A DNA stretch of 64,000 bases from Chryseobacterium aquifrigidense (GCF_006716485.1 NZ_VFPD01000001.1:711806-775805), one strand, 5' to 3'. Numbered from the stretch's first letter, positions 44,599-54,483 are shown. The notes: generated by a model from the sequence alone, not told the origin. Made by a program: numbers and translations.

Positions 44599-46761
44599 AT
44601 GTTTCAGGACGATCATTCACCCAAAATGCCTGTTTCCAAAGATAAAATCTCAGCTGTAAAGAATATTAAAGAAACTTTGACAGATCAGGCAGTTAGCAAA
44701 GCTGCGCAGGAGGTACAGGAAAAACCGGGCAAAACTGTTAAAAAAGCTACAGAAAAAATGGTTCAGGCTCAGGCATATACCGGAATGGTTCAAAACGGCT
44801 CCCAAATGTTTATGAACCAGGTTAAACAACCGAACCCTCCCACACTGGTAGAAGATAAAGTATGGGCTAAACAGCCTACTTCAGGAATTTATAATGCCAG
44901 TACGATACCGGGAAACCAGGTGGCAGGAATCAATCGTGTGGTAAAACTTGAAATCGTAATTGACGGAAAAGTAATTAAACATTTCAAGCATTTTCAGCTA
45001 AAACAAAGTGCAGTAAAACATCATGAATTCGACTTGATGCTTGCTCACGATACTTTAGGAAGTTCAGAAAACCATAACCTGGAAGAAGCTCAAAACTTTC
45101 TTGGAAAAAGAATTACTGTAATTTTCAGGTATAAAGATGTTGAAGACGGTCCGGAACGAAACTTTGTAGGAGTTATCACAGAGGTTGGTTTTAGCCAGGA
45201 AAAAGGAAGTCTGGGAAATATTGTTCTTACGGGATCAAGCCCGACAGTGCTTTTAGATGCAGCTCCCCATATTCAAAGTTTTGGCGGAACACAGGAGATC
45301 AGTCTTAACAGTATTGCAGATCAGGTGATCAAAGAAGGTCTGGGACAGGGTACATTTGATTTTAGAGTAGATGCCGCCCATGGAAACGTTTCCTACAGCT
45401 CACAATATGAAGAAACCCATTATAACTATCTGGCCAGAATTGCGGAAGCCTATGGTGAACAGTTCTATTATGATGGTGAAGTATTGCATTTCGGGAAACT
45501 TCCTCCTCAGGAAAAGCCTGTAAAGCTCACCTATGGCAGCAGTGTGAGCGATGTTAAAATAAAAATGAAAGCCCAGCATGTGAATCCTTCATTTTATGGT
45601 TATAACAGCAGTAAAAATGAAAAACTGACAGCAGGGAATTCAAAAATTAATCATACCTCAGATATAGCCAAAAGAGCATATGAAATTTCAGGAAAAACTT
45701 TTACAACTCCCTCGTTAAGGGTAGCTCCCATAAAAGCGGTGTCTTTTATGGATGTGGAAAATTCCCAGAAAGGAACAGCCGGAAGTAAGGCTGCTGAAGT
45801 ATTTGTTATTTCAGGAATTACCACAGTGCCATTTCTTTATCCTGGCTGTATTGCAGATATTGAGATGAGAAAAGCTGAAAGCAGTGAAACGACCTATTTT
45901 ACCAAACTGATGATTACAGATATGCATCATGAGGTAGATGCCAGAGGATATTACACCGGAACTTTTGAGGCTATAGCTTCTGATACTGGATTTATTCCAC
46001 GCCCGGAGTTTCATACTCCAAAAGCAGATGCACAATTTGCCAAAGTAATTTCCAATGCAGATCCTTTAAATCAGGGACGGGTTAAAGTTCAGTTCGACTG
46101 GCAAAACGGTTCTACCACCACAGAATATATCAGGGTAATGACTCCGGATGGCGGGGGAAGCGAAAAAGTGAGTAAAAACCGTGGTTTCATGGCAATTCCG
46201 GAAGAAGGAGATCAGGTAGTAGTCAATTTTGCACACCAGCATCCTGACCGTCCGTTTGTGATGGGAGGAATGTTCCATGGCGGAGTTGGCGGTGGCGGCG
46301 GTGCCGGAAATAATATTAAAAGCTTAAGCAGTAAAAGCGGACATACAATGAGTCTGGACGATGCTGGTGGAATTACCGTGAAAGATAAAGATCAGAATTC
46401 TGTTTTTCTGGATGGAGCAGGAAATATAAGCATAGACAGCAAAATTTCCATTACGCTGAATTGCGGAAGCAGTTCAATCTATATGGATAAAGATGGGAAT
46501 ATCCAGATTAAAGGAAAAGAAATATTTGTACAGGGAGTCAATATTGGTGTTGGTGGAACAACGAGTATTGGTGTTGGAGTAGGACCTGAAGACGGTGAGC
46601 CTACTTCCGGTGTTGGAATCAAATCTGATACCCTGGATATCGGAACCAATACGCTTTCCATGAGAGGTGATACTGAAGCCAATCTTAGCAGTGGAGGCAA
46701 AATTAATGTCGGCGGGGGAAGCGAAACGAATATTGTAAGTGGAACTGTAAAACTGAATTAA
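44599..46761 (+). CDS. vgrG: Type VI secretion tip protein VgrG (Bacteroidota type)
   Basis: 720 residues. The N-terminus is helical and charged. The gp27-like part (about 115-480) has VAGINRVVKLEIVIDGKVIKHF and FLGKRITVIFRYKDVEDGPE. The gp5 OB-fold lies near 490-560 (RVKVQFDWQNG, GFMAIPEEGDQVVVNFAHQHPDRPFVMGG, cited in part), followed by a glycine-rich hinge (about 558-572) and a beta-prism rich in G-x-I-x-I repeats (KDKDQNSVFLDGAGNISIDS). It forms the T6SS spike. Its stop overlaps the next start (ATGA), so the operon is translationally coupled to its cargo genes. Confidence 0.93.
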   Translation: MFQDDHSPKMPVSKDKISAVKNIKETLTDQAVSKAAQEVQEKPGKTVKKATEKMVQAQAYTGMVQNGSQMFMNQVKQPNPPTLVEDKVWAKQPTSGIYNASTIPGNQVAGINRVVKLEIVIDGKVIKHFKHFQLKQSAVKHHEFDLMLAHDTLGSSENHNLEEAQNFLGKRITVIFRYKDVEDGPERNFVGVITEVGFSQEKGSLGNIVLTGSSPTVLLDAAPHIQSFGGTQEISLNSIADQVIKEGLGQGTFDFRVDAAHGNVSYSSQYEETHYNYLARIAEAYGEQFYYDGEVLHFGKLPPQEKPVKLTYGSSVSDVKIKMKAQHVNPSFYGYNSSKNEKLTAGNSKINHTSDIAKRAYEISGKTFTTPSLRVAPIKAVSFMDVENSQKGTAGSKAAEVFVISGITTVPFLYPGCIADIEMRKAESSETTYFTKLMITDMHHEVDARGYYTGTFEAIASDTGFIPRPEFHTPKADAQFAKVISNADPLNQGRVKVQFDWQNGSTTTEYIRVMTPDGGGSEKVSKNRGFMAIPEEGDQVVVNFAHQHPDRPFVMGGMFHGGVGGGGGAGNNIKSLSSKSGHTMSLDDAGGITVKDKDQNSVFLDGAGNISIDSKISITLNCGSSSIYMDKDGNIQIKGKEIFVQGVNIGVGGTTSIGVGVGPEDGEPTSGVGIKSDTLDIGTNTLSMRGDTEANLSSGGKINVGGGSETNIVSGTVKLN

Positions 46762-48020
46762 TGAATCCTGTAGATTTGGAGCTGGTTAAATTAAAAAGAC
46801 AATGGCAGAAAGTTGTTTCGAAGAATGAAGAAAAACCCATGCTGATCTGTTGGGGAGAAAAACATGAAACCGATCTTTTTGATGGATTTATTAAATCGAA
46901 GCTTTCTGAAGATGAGGATGGAGATGATATTTTTTTACTGCACTATCAGGAATTTAAAGGAATGGCCTCTTTCGGACAAACCTTATTGGATGAATGGACT
47001 GAGTTCTACGAGATGCTGAAGAAAAGCGAAGAGAATATTCCGCAATGGGAGCTGAAAAACCCGGAAGAAAAATTTAAAACAGATGCTTACAAAGCCTTTT
47101 ATCCTTTAATGGAATTAAAGAAAAACTTCCCGAATATTAAGGATGCTAAAATATACCTCTACATTGCTCCACTCAGAATTAGTGATACCGGAGAACTTGC
47201 TTTATGGGTGAAAGAATGGTGTAGTATCTGTGAAAGAACGGGAAATAAAGATATTAAACTGGTCTGGGCTGAGCATCACACTTACAGAACTTTGCCCAAG
47301 ATCTCTTCAGCACATAGCTTCAGAATAGAGGTAGACATTCATCAGTTAATGCAGAATACGGCTGCTCATACCAACCGAAAGAAGAATAGTCCGGATACGG
47401 ACTTTCAACAGCAGATTCTTATAGCAAGTAATCATTTAAGCAAGGAAAGATTCAAAGAAGCAGAGCAAGCCTTGAAAACAGCAGTGAAGCTTGCCAAAGA
47501 ACAAAAGAATAAACAGGGAGAAATCTCTGCCTATTTTATGCTTACACAGACTTATACGGCAGACAGGAAGAAAGATAAAGCGGAAGATACCTATCAGATG
47601 ATATTGGAAGAAGTAGAGCCGGATACACCCTTGGAAGTGCAGATGTACATGAATTATGGCAGCTACTTGTTAGGGAACTCCAAAAAGTCCAAAGCAGAAA
47701 AAATATTTGAAAAAGCCGCAGAAACCGCTCAGAAAATAGGAGAATATGCAATGGCGATTGAGTGTTACAGAATCATTGCTACATTGAATGATACGGTTCT
47801 GACAAAAGATAAAATGATCCGGTATTTTGAAAAATGTCTGGACATAGCAAAATTGATGGAACCTTCGGCAAGAGAACAGAGCAGTCTGAGGTTTGTAGCT
47901 TCAATGCTTATTCTCAAATATGAAGGCGATACCAACAAAAAAACAATACTGGACAATGAAATGAAGACTTATTTTGGTGATGACTGGAAGGTGAGTGTAG
48001 AAAAACCAAAAGCAGGGTAA
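46761..48020 (+). CDS. TPR-containing putative effector adaptor
   Basis: 419 residues without signal peptide. The N-terminal half (1-190) begins VDLELVKLKRQWQKVV with GEKHETDLFDGFIKSK, family unknown to me; the second half (about 210-390) contains TPR-like helices (HLSKERFKEAEQALKTAVKL, DKAEDTYQMILEEVEPDTPL, KSKAEKIFEKAAETAQKIGE). It is encoded between VgrG (1-base overlap) and the Rhs protein (18-base gap), the position of DUF4123/Eag-like chaperones in Proteobacteria. An effector-loading role is therefore likely, but is inferred from context. Confidence 0.7.
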   Translation: MNPVDLELVKLKRQWQKVVSKNEEKPMLICWGEKHETDLFDGFIKSKLSEDEDGDDIFLLHYQEFKGMASFGQTLLDEWTEFYEMLKKSEENIPQWELKNPEEKFKTDAYKAFYPLMELKKNFPNIKDAKIYLYIAPLRISDTGELALWVKEWCSICERTGNKDIKLVWAEHHTYRTLPKISSAHSFRIEVDIHQLMQNTAAHTNRKKNSPDTDFQQQILIASNHLSKERFKEAEQALKTAVKLAKEQKNKQGEISAYFMLTQTYTADRKKDKAEDTYQMILEEVEPDTPLEVQMYMNYGSYLLGNSKKSKAEKIFEKAAETAQKIGEYAMAIECYRIIATLNDTVLTKDKMIRYFEKCLDIAKLMEPSAREQSSLRFVASMLILKYEGDTNKKTILDNEMKTYFGDDWKVSVEKPKAG

Positions 48021-48038
48021 TCTCAAATTAAAAAAATC

Positions 48039-51000
48039 ATGGCAGATCTGAATAAAAAAACAGTAAAACCAATCAAGGTAACGAATCCGGACATGAACCC
48101 GGATCGCTCCTTGAAGGTAAACACAGACGTTACTTCAGTAAGTTGGGATAAAACTACACAGGGATGGAAGAACGGAATGAAAAATAATTTTGATTCCCTG
48201 AATCCTGTTTCCATGGTTAAATCCATAGCAGGAGGAGATGCTGATCAGCCAGCTAAAAGTAGTGGAGGCGGAGGCGGAGGTGGAGACAGTGCTGTGACTG
48301 CAGAAATAGCGGCTCCGGAAAGCAAAGTGAAACTGATTAAAGTCAATAATCCTGCAATGCCTTCTACTGCTATTCAGCATACGAGTAAGCATTTTGATAT
48401 TGTACTGGCCATTGATATCCACTGGACTCTTATTCCGCCGCCGCCTTCATTCATGCTTATTCCGTTGCCACTGCCACATCCTTTTATCGGAATTGTTTTT
48501 GATATTATGGATTATATTACGATCAAAATTCCAGTTCCGCAATTTGCAAGAAATCTGATGCCCTCTCTTCCGGAAAGTATTCCGATGGGAGGTTCAATAT
48601 ATGTTCATGGAAGACATAAAGCTACTACCACAACCAGTGTAATGGGAGTTGTTATTCCATTCAGACACGTTACATCACTTATTCCTGTGTATATCATTCC
48701 TTTTCCTCAGGAAGCTCCACACGAAGGAGAGGTTTATTATGGCTCACAGACTGTTTTAGCACAGGGAAGTAAAATGAGTGGAAACCAGCCCCAGCAGGTA
48801 TTAACCTGTATGGGATTCCCTTTCGGAATGACCATGCTGCCTGCAATGCCAAATAAACCAAAGAAAAATCCATTGGCCTATTTTGCTTTCTATAATAACT
48901 TTTCGAGTATGTATATCCAGATCAATACGGGAGGGCCTGTATTGGTGGGAGGAGCCTTTGTGCCGCATACTTATACCCCTGGAGAAATGCTGATGCGTCT
49001 TGCAGGGATGTTTCTTATGAGAAGTTTAATGAAGAAAATTGGAAAACTGGGAGCTAACGGTTTAAAAAAACTCAATAACAGTGTCCTTAAAAAAGCTCCG
49101 TTCAATAAATTCAAATTTGCAAACGCCTTATCCAAAAAATTATGTCATTTCGGACTTGAACCTGTGAATTTTGCAACTGGCGCCATGGTTTTCGAATGGG
49201 ATGATTTTATTATTCAGGGCAGTACACCTTTAAGTTGGAAAAATATCTGGCACAGCGACCGGCCTTATGACTTTGGACCTCTTGGAAATGGCGTTTTCAA
49301 TAATCATGATCTGTTTATTCTGCCTGAAGAAGATAATAAGCTGGCTGGCTGGATGCATCCTGATGAAAATATAGCCATGCTGATTCCTGCACCTGAGATT
49401 GGAGAAGAAATGACTTATTTCAGAGATCAGAAAATATGGCAGTACAGACCAAACAGCAGTATCTGGGTGATACGCAAAGGGATTGATGTCTATACTTATA
49501 GACGTTTTCATCATATTTCGGAAGGAGCCATATATAAAGTAACTCGTATTGAATTTGGTGACGGAACAATTCGGGAATATGATTATGAAGATCGCAATAT
49601 TGTCCTGAAAACTATCAAAGACGTTAATAGCGGATTCAGTATAGAAACTGTAATCCATCCTGAATATAAAAAAATAACGGAAGTTTATTATTGTTATAAA
49701 AAGCAGAAAGATCTGCAGGTTCGTTATGATTATGATGAGCATGGAAATCTTACTCATGTCTGGGATATTCACAAAAAAGCAATTGCTTTTGAATATAATG
49801 GAAAAAACGAAGTAGTGAGAAGAACCAACCGAAACGGGATGAGCTATCAGTGGGAATATGACAAAAAGGGAAGAGTAGTGCATACCAAAGGTTTGGATGG
49901 GTATATGGAAGGAAAAATTCATTACCATGATGACGAGGGATTCACAGAAGTTATATATCCAAAGCAAAATAATAAAACAGAAGAATATCATTATGATGAA
50001 AACTTTTTGGTTTACAAAAAGGTAGATGGAGAAGGAGGCGAAACCTGGTATGATTACACAGTCCACAACGAATTGAAGATGATGGGAACCCCGGAAGGAC
50101 GCGTTCACGGATATACTTATGATGAGATGGGAAATATCAAAATTTACCATACTCCAGATGGAGAAGAATATCATTACCATTACAATGAGTACGGACAGGT
50201 TACGGCTCGCTTTTCCCCTTCAGGAGCTTCAGAAATATGGCATTATGATCAGGATGGAAAGTTGTTAAGTTACACCGATCCTACAGAAGAAACTATCAGC
50301 TATGAATATCCTGATGGAGGGAAAGTGCCTGAAAGAAGTTTTAAAAGAGATATAATTACCCACTATGGATATAATGACCGAGGCCAGCTTATCCAGCTGA
50401 CGAATAATGTCGGCGCAGAGCAGTACTGGAAGTATGATGCTTATGGCAGACTTCTGATTTATAGTCCAAAACCTTTGAACAAAACTCTTTGGAACAGAGA
50501 TAAAATAGGAAGGGTTATAGAAATGAATGAACAGGGGCAATTGCCGTTAAAAGTCAGTTATGATGCTTATGACCTTCCTGTATATGCTACAGACGGGCAT
50601 GCAGAATGGCTGATGAGTTATACGCCGATGGGAAGCCTGAAACGTCAGGTGCGACGCAATGCACAGACCCATAAAAAAGAAGAAACTTTAGTCTTCGGAT
50701 ATGATGCGTATGAAAATTTAATGAGCATTACCAATGAAAAAGGAGAAAGCTATTCTTTTGAAAGAAATAATAACAATGACATCATTGGCGAAACAGGCTT
50801 TGACGGTCAGAAGAAATTCTTTATAAGGGATAAAGACGGCCTGGTGAGCCAAAGCCGGACACCTCTTGGAAAAAATGTGTTTTATGAATATGATCTGGCT
50901 GGCCGATTGACCCAGGCACATTATGCGGATGGAGCCTGGGAAGCTTATCAGTATGATACTTCAGGATTATTGATAAGGGCAGATAATGAAAGCAGCAGCG

Positions 51001-52838
51001 TTCTCTTCCGGAGAAATAAACTGGGATTGGTTACCAGTGAGCAGCAAGGTGAGCATTCCATTCAGTATGAATACGACAATCATGGTAATCTGATCAGCTT
51101 ACAAAGCAGTTTGGGTGCAGAAATCGATTATTCTTATAATGATTTTGATCAGCTAATAACAGTAGCAGCGTCCAGTCAAAATTCGGATCTACCCTGGAAT
51201 ATGAATCTTGAAATTAGCCGTAACGGACAGATGTATTCCCGCGAAATGACTGGTGGGGTAGAAAGTACCTTTGAATTTGATCACATCGGAATGCCTGTAA
51301 GTCAGAAAGTAGTGGTGAATAAAACCAATACCAAAGTCCATAAAGATTATGACTGGAGTGCCGGAAGCCGTCTGCTACATGTATTGGACAGAGTTACGGG
51401 AGGAAGAACAAGATTTGACTATGATGCTTTCGGAAGCCTGGTGGCAGCAGAATATTCCAACGGCGAAGTACAGTATAAAAACCCTGATGAAACCGGTTGT
51501 CTGTATGAAAGTGCCAAAAGAAATGACCGTATTTACGACAAAGGTGGAAAGCTTATGCGGGATAAAAACTGGTTTTATCATTATGATGAAGAGGGAAATT
51601 TACTCTTAAAAAGTAAGCGGCCTATCAATAATATTAAACCTGAACCTACCGAAAAACAGGAAAATATTCATCCTTATTACAAACCCATAGCTTCAGATTG
51701 GTTTAGTAATCAAAAAATACTGAAAGAAACCGATTTGCCTGATGTACATACTGGCCTTTCAGAAGAAATCCAGAATCCAGAATGGGAATCCGGAGATTGG
51801 GCGTATTCGTGGAATGCCAACGGAATGCTGGCAAAAGTAAAACGTCCCAATAGTAAAGAAGTACGTTTTGAATATGATGCACTTGGACGGAGAATTTCAA
51901 AAATCACAGAAAATAAAGTAACCCGATTTGTATGGGATGCTAATGTCCTTTTACATGAATGGAGTTATGATATAGAAGAAATTCCTAAAACCCACATCAC
52001 TGATGCAGGTGAATGGGAAAAAGAAGATGAAGTAACAGAAAATATCGTAACGTGGGTATACGAAAGAGGCGCATTTTGTCCTTGTGCAAAAATTATAAAT
52101 GGAGAGCGCTTCAGTATCGTTTCAGATTATATTGGAAGACCCATACAGTCCTATAATGAAAAAGGAGAGCTGATCTGGAAGGCTGAGTTTGATATCTATG
52201 GAAACCTCAGAGATTGTACAGGAGACCTGTATTTTATTCCATTCCGTCAACTTGGCCAGTATGCAGATCAGGAAGTGGAAGGGATTTATTATAACAGATG
52301 GAGATATTATGATTCTTCTTCCGGAACATATATATCAAAAGATCCTATTGGATTACTGGGTAATAACGATACCATGTATGCTTTTGTAAGTGACAGCAAT
52401 ACCTGGGTAGATGTTTTTGGTCTACATAATGATCCTGTTAACTTTTTACAGGAGTTAGTTAAGGATGCCCACAGTACTCTTGGTGATGCCAAAGGATTCA
52501 GTGTCACGGCTGTAGGAACGGATGGTAATGGTAATTACTATGTTTCTTCAAGTAAGAAATATGTACCAAGACAGATAAAAGAATGGGCAAAAGAAATGGG
52601 AGTTACTGTGATACAAAGTAAAGCAGACAATGTTCACGCTGAGGAAGCTTTAATTAATGCTAAAAAAGGAATTAAGGAAATTGAACCTAGCACGAAAATT
52701 TGTATTGATTGTGAGCATCACATGAACAATAATAATGTTAAATTTGAAGAAGGTACAACAGGTAAGTGTAGTAAAAATAGACAGGAAGGAGGGAAGTACC
52801 ACATTCCTGAAGGAAAATATCAACCAAAATATAAATAA
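48039..52838 (+). CDS. PAAR-like/Rhs polymorphic toxin with C-terminal deaminase-like domain
   Basis: 1599 residues. A disordered N-terminus with a Gly run (about 76-82) precedes a PAAR-like region (about 110-320, with MGGSIYVHGR and YYGSQTVLAQGSKMSG). A DUF6531-like entry (about 370-440, PVNFATGAMVFEWDDF) and some 20 YD/Rhs repeats (about 500-1340) follow, then the Rhs core end with DPIGL (1435-1439). The variable C-terminus (about 1445-1599) carries H1533-A-E and C1555-x2-C1558, the zinc motif of cytidine/nucleic-acid deaminases. It would be loaded on the VgrG spike and delivered into rival cells, where the tip domain modifies nucleotide or nucleic-acid bases. Confidence 0.9.
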   Translation: MADLNKKTVKPIKVTNPDMNPDRSLKVNTDVTSVSWDKTTQGWKNGMKNNFDSLNPVSMVKSIAGGDADQPAKSSGGGGGGGDSAVTAEIAAPESKVKLIKVNNPAMPSTAIQHTSKHFDIVLAIDIHWTLIPPPPSFMLIPLPLPHPFIGIVFDIMDYITIKIPVPQFARNLMPSLPESIPMGGSIYVHGRHKATTTTSVMGVVIPFRHVTSLIPVYIIPFPQEAPHEGEVYYGSQTVLAQGSKMSGNQPQQVLTCMGFPFGMTMLPAMPNKPKKNPLAYFAFYNNFSSMYIQINTGGPVLVGGAFVPHTYTPGEMLMRLAGMFLMRSLMKKIGKLGANGLKKLNNSVLKKAPFNKFKFANALSKKLCHFGLEPVNFATGAMVFEWDDFIIQGSTPLSWKNIWHSDRPYDFGPLGNGVFNNHDLFILPEEDNKLAGWMHPDENIAMLIPAPEIGEEMTYFRDQKIWQYRPNSSIWVIRKGIDVYTYRRFHHISEGAIYKVTRIEFGDGTIREYDYEDRNIVLKTIKDVNSGFSIETVIHPEYKKITEVYYCYKKQKDLQVRYDYDEHGNLTHVWDIHKKAIAFEYNGKNEVVRRTNRNGMSYQWEYDKKGRVVHTKGLDGYMEGKIHYHDDEGFTEVIYPKQNNKTEEYHYDENFLVYKKVDGEGGETWYDYTVHNELKMMGTPEGRVHGYTYDEMGNIKIYHTPDGEEYHYHYNEYGQVTARFSPSGASEIWHYDQDGKLLSYTDPTEETISYEYPDGGKVPERSFKRDIITHYGYNDRGQLIQLTNNVGAEQYWKYDAYGRLLIYSPKPLNKTLWNRDKIGRVIEMNEQGQLPLKVSYDAYDLPVYATDGHAEWLMSYTPMGSLKRQVRRNAQTHKKEETLVFGYDAYENLMSITNEKGESYSFERNNNNDIIGETGFDGQKKFFIRDKDGLVSQSRTPLGKNVFYEYDLAGRLTQAHYADGAWEAYQYDTSGLLIRADNESSSVLFRRNKLGLVTSEQQGEHSIQYEYDNHGNLISLQSSLGAEIDYSYNDFDQLITVAASSQNSDLPWNMNLEISRNGQMYSREMTGGVESTFEFDHIGMPVSQKVVVNKTNTKVHKDYDWSAGSRLLHVLDRVTGGRTRFDYDAFGSLVAAEYSNGEVQYKNPDETGCLYESAKRNDRIYDKGGKLMRDKNWFYHYDEEGNLLLKSKRPINNIKPEPTEKQENIHPYYKPIASDWFSNQKILKETDLPDVHTGLSEEIQNPEWESGDWAYSWNANGMLAKVKRPNSKEVRFEYDALGRRISKITENKVTRFVWDANVLLHEWSYDIEEIPKTHITDAGEWEKEDEVTENIVTWVYERGAFCPCAKIINGERFSIVSDYIGRPIQSYNEKGELIWKAEFDIYGNLRDCTGDLYFIPFRQLGQYADQEVEGIYYNRWRYYDSSSGTYISKDPIGLLGNNDTMYAFVSDSNTWVDVFGLHNDPVNFLQELVKDAHSTLGDAKGFSVTAVGTDGNGNYYVSSSKKYVPRQIKEWAKEMGVTVIQSKADNVHAEEALINAKKGIKEIEPSTKICIDCEHHMNNNNVKFEEGTTGKCSKNRQEGGKYHIPEGKYQPKYK

Positions 52839-52844
52839 ACAGAC

Positions 52845-53435
52845 ATGAGCGAAAATTCAGTTAAAGAAAAATCATTAAACCTTAGTAAAGAAAATAAAAT
52901 CAAATTTAATCTGTCATCACTTATAAGAATTAAAGACCTGTATCAACTTTTTGAAGAGGAAATTAAAGATGATGATTATGATTATGCTCAGCGTTTTAAG
53001 AATGGGAGTACGCTGCTTACTGAGTTTTCTGACTATGTTTTCAACCATGTTTTTATGGGTAATGAGCTAAATTATTCAGATATTGAGAGGTTTAATAATC
53101 TGGATCAGTTAGCTCCTGAAGACGATGAATACAGTAGTTATCAGGCCGCAATTGCGGTGAATATTGTCATGATTGCAACCAATATCATAAAGATTGTAAA
53201 AGGAGAGGAGTTGAAGATAAAATCAACAATAGATTATACTTTAGATGTAATCAATAACCTGAAATCTGAAGAGTTTTTTACAGATAATCCTGATGGAGAT
53301 GATGAAGAAAGTGAAGAATATCTTGAACAATTTTATGATAATGAAATAGCTGCAGAAGATAGACTGATAGATAGTATTGACAACATTTCGCAAAATGATT
53401 TTATAGCATTCAATGAGGAAAATATGATCAGTTAA
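52845..53435 (+). CDS. Candidate immunity protein, DUF416/YjaG-like
   Basis: 196 residues, very acidic, no signal or membrane segment. It starts 6 bases after the toxin stop, the classical immunity position. The helical pattern with ERFNNLDQLAPEDDEYSSYQAAIAVN and ATNIIKIVKGEELKIKSTIDY (cited in part) resembles the DUF416/YjaG family in layout (an acidic D-Y-x-x-Y-x-A segment followed by long helices). That family link is from reading alone. Expected role: binds and blocks the deaminase domain. Confidence 0.7.
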   Translation: MSENSVKEKSLNLSKENKIKFNLSSLIRIKDLYQLFEEEIKDDDYDYAQRFKNGSTLLTEFSDYVFNHVFMGNELNYSDIERFNNLDQLAPEDDEYSSYQAAIAVNIVMIATNIIKIVKGEELKIKSTIDYTLDVINNLKSEEFFTDNPDGDDEESEEYLEQFYDNEIAAEDRLIDSIDNISQNDFIAFNEENMIS

Positions 53436-53522
53436 TACCGAACCTCCTATTTTAATGATATGACGGATCCGCCTGTCATATTTAAAAAGGTAGACGAAAT
53501 TTAATCCAAATCCAATCCATAT

Positions 53523-54017
53523 ATGAAGAAAATATTCTCAGAACTTAAAGGTTTCGTGGTGTTTAGTCCACAGCTGTTAGCAAAATATCTGGAAGAAAAT
53601 CATCTTTCAGGTAATAATATTTTAAAGTATTTTGTAGAAAACGAACACGGGGATGAAATAACAAAATCAGGAATTGCTATTCCAATCATAGGAGTAGAGG
53701 AAGACTATTATGCATTCAGGGTTTCTGTGAATGAGGAAAAAATCCTGAATGATGATGAAGTGGAAGTAGAATCAAGAGGCTGGGTATTCCAGACGGCTAA
53801 TAATGAAGTGAAAATTGTAGGAATCGGCTATTTAAAAGATATTACTACAATTAATGAGGAAAATAGTATTACGCTATCATTGGAAAACGGATGGCATTCT
53901 TTAAAAATACGGGGAGGAAGTAAAAACGGCGAAAGATTATTTGAGTTACATATGGAGAAACAGGATATGTACCCAACTTTTAGCGGAGACGTGACTACCG
54001 AGTATTACTATGGTTAA
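53523..54017 (+). CDS. Second candidate immunity or associated protein, unknown family
   Basis: 164 residues, acidic, no signal peptide. Beta-rich, with GIAIPIIGVEEDYYAFRVSV, SRGWVFQTANNEVKIVGIGY and ITLSLENGWHSLKIRGGSK. I do not recognise the family. It lies 87 bases after the DUF416-like gene at the end of the effector operon, so it is either a spare immunity gene left from an earlier toxin tip or an accessory of this one. Confidence 0.6.
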   Translation: MKKIFSELKGFVVFSPQLLAKYLEENHLSGNNILKYFVENEHGDEITKSGIAIPIIGVEEDYYAFRVSVNEEKILNDDEVEVESRGWVFQTANNEVKIVGIGYLKDITTINEENSITLSLENGWHSLKIRGGSKNGERLFELHMEKQDMYPTFSGDVTTEYYYG

Positions 54018-54166
54018 AAAATTAGTGAAAAAATATTGAACCGTAAATATTTCATCCCTGAGTTTAAATATCTGATGTTGAGATCTTAATATTCAAATTT
54101 TATTTGGTTAAGGGCATTGCTGTCTCTTTAAAACACCAGAAATACGAATTTTATTGAAAAAATATT

Positions 54167-54196
54167 TTGTCAGTAATAAAAAACTTTCTATATTTG
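54167..54196 (+). promoter_or_regulatory. tRNA-Ser promoter
   Basis: TTG (54167-54169), 19-base spacer, TATATTTG (54189-54196): a full Bacteroidota consensus, about 35 bases before the tRNA. Confidence 0.75.
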
Positions 54197-54230
54197 CACC
54201 ACTGAAAACAACGGTACTACCGGAGTTGAA

Positions 54231-54315
54231 GGAGAGTTGGCAGAGTGGTCGATTGCGGCAGTCTTGAAAACTGTTGACTGTAACAGGTCCGGGGGTTCGA
54301 ATCCCTCACTCTCCG
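54231..54315 (+). tRNA. tRNA-Ser (anticodon TGA)
   Basis: 85 bases. Acceptor arm GGAGAGT (54231-54237) pairs with ACTCTCC (54308-54314), discriminator G54315. The anticodon loop CTTGAAA places TGA at 54265-54267 between GCAGT and ACTGT arms; a long variable arm follows (class II), and the T-loop GTTCGAATC is normal. CCA is not encoded. It reads UCA serine codons and is the insertion point of the mobile element downstream. Confidence 0.97.
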
Positions 54316-54360
54316 CAGAGTATGAAAAGTAAATTTTTCAAAAACACTCAAAAATGTATT

Positions 54361-54395
54361 AAAAAGCTGTAATTTAATTAATTACAGCTTTTTTT
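54361..54395 (+). terminator. Hairpin after tRNA-Ser
   Basis: AAAAAGCTGTAAT (54361-54373) pairs with ATTACAGCTTTTT (54381-54393), then more T. Terminator for the tRNA transcript. Confidence 0.8.
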
Positions 54396-54441
54396 ATGCT
54401 TTGTATATGCGCATAATTTTTAAAATTGCTTAAAATTATTC

Positions 54442-54483
54442 TGGCAGAATCGTGGCAGTTTTAGGACGACCAAAAAACTGCCA
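54442..54483. promoter_or_regulatory. Candidate integrase arm-type sites
   Basis: TGGCAG at 54442-54447 and 54453-54458 (11 bases apart) and its inverse CTGCCA at 54478-54483. The last two belong to a perfect 10-bp inverted repeat TGGCAGTTTT (54453-54462) / AAAACTGCCA (54474-54483). They lie between the tRNA and int. Confidence 0.5.

Noticed and set aside
48270..48290. GGAGGC-type repeat in the Rhs N-terminus as a DNA repeat element
   Set aside because: It simply encodes a glycine run in the linker of the protein.
49230..50180. 316-codon open frame on the minus strand
   Set aside because: It is antisense to the YD-repeat part of the Rhs gene; its composition (Ile/Phe/His/Ser-rich) is the reverse complement of repeated Tyr/Asp/Glu codons, with no known domain.
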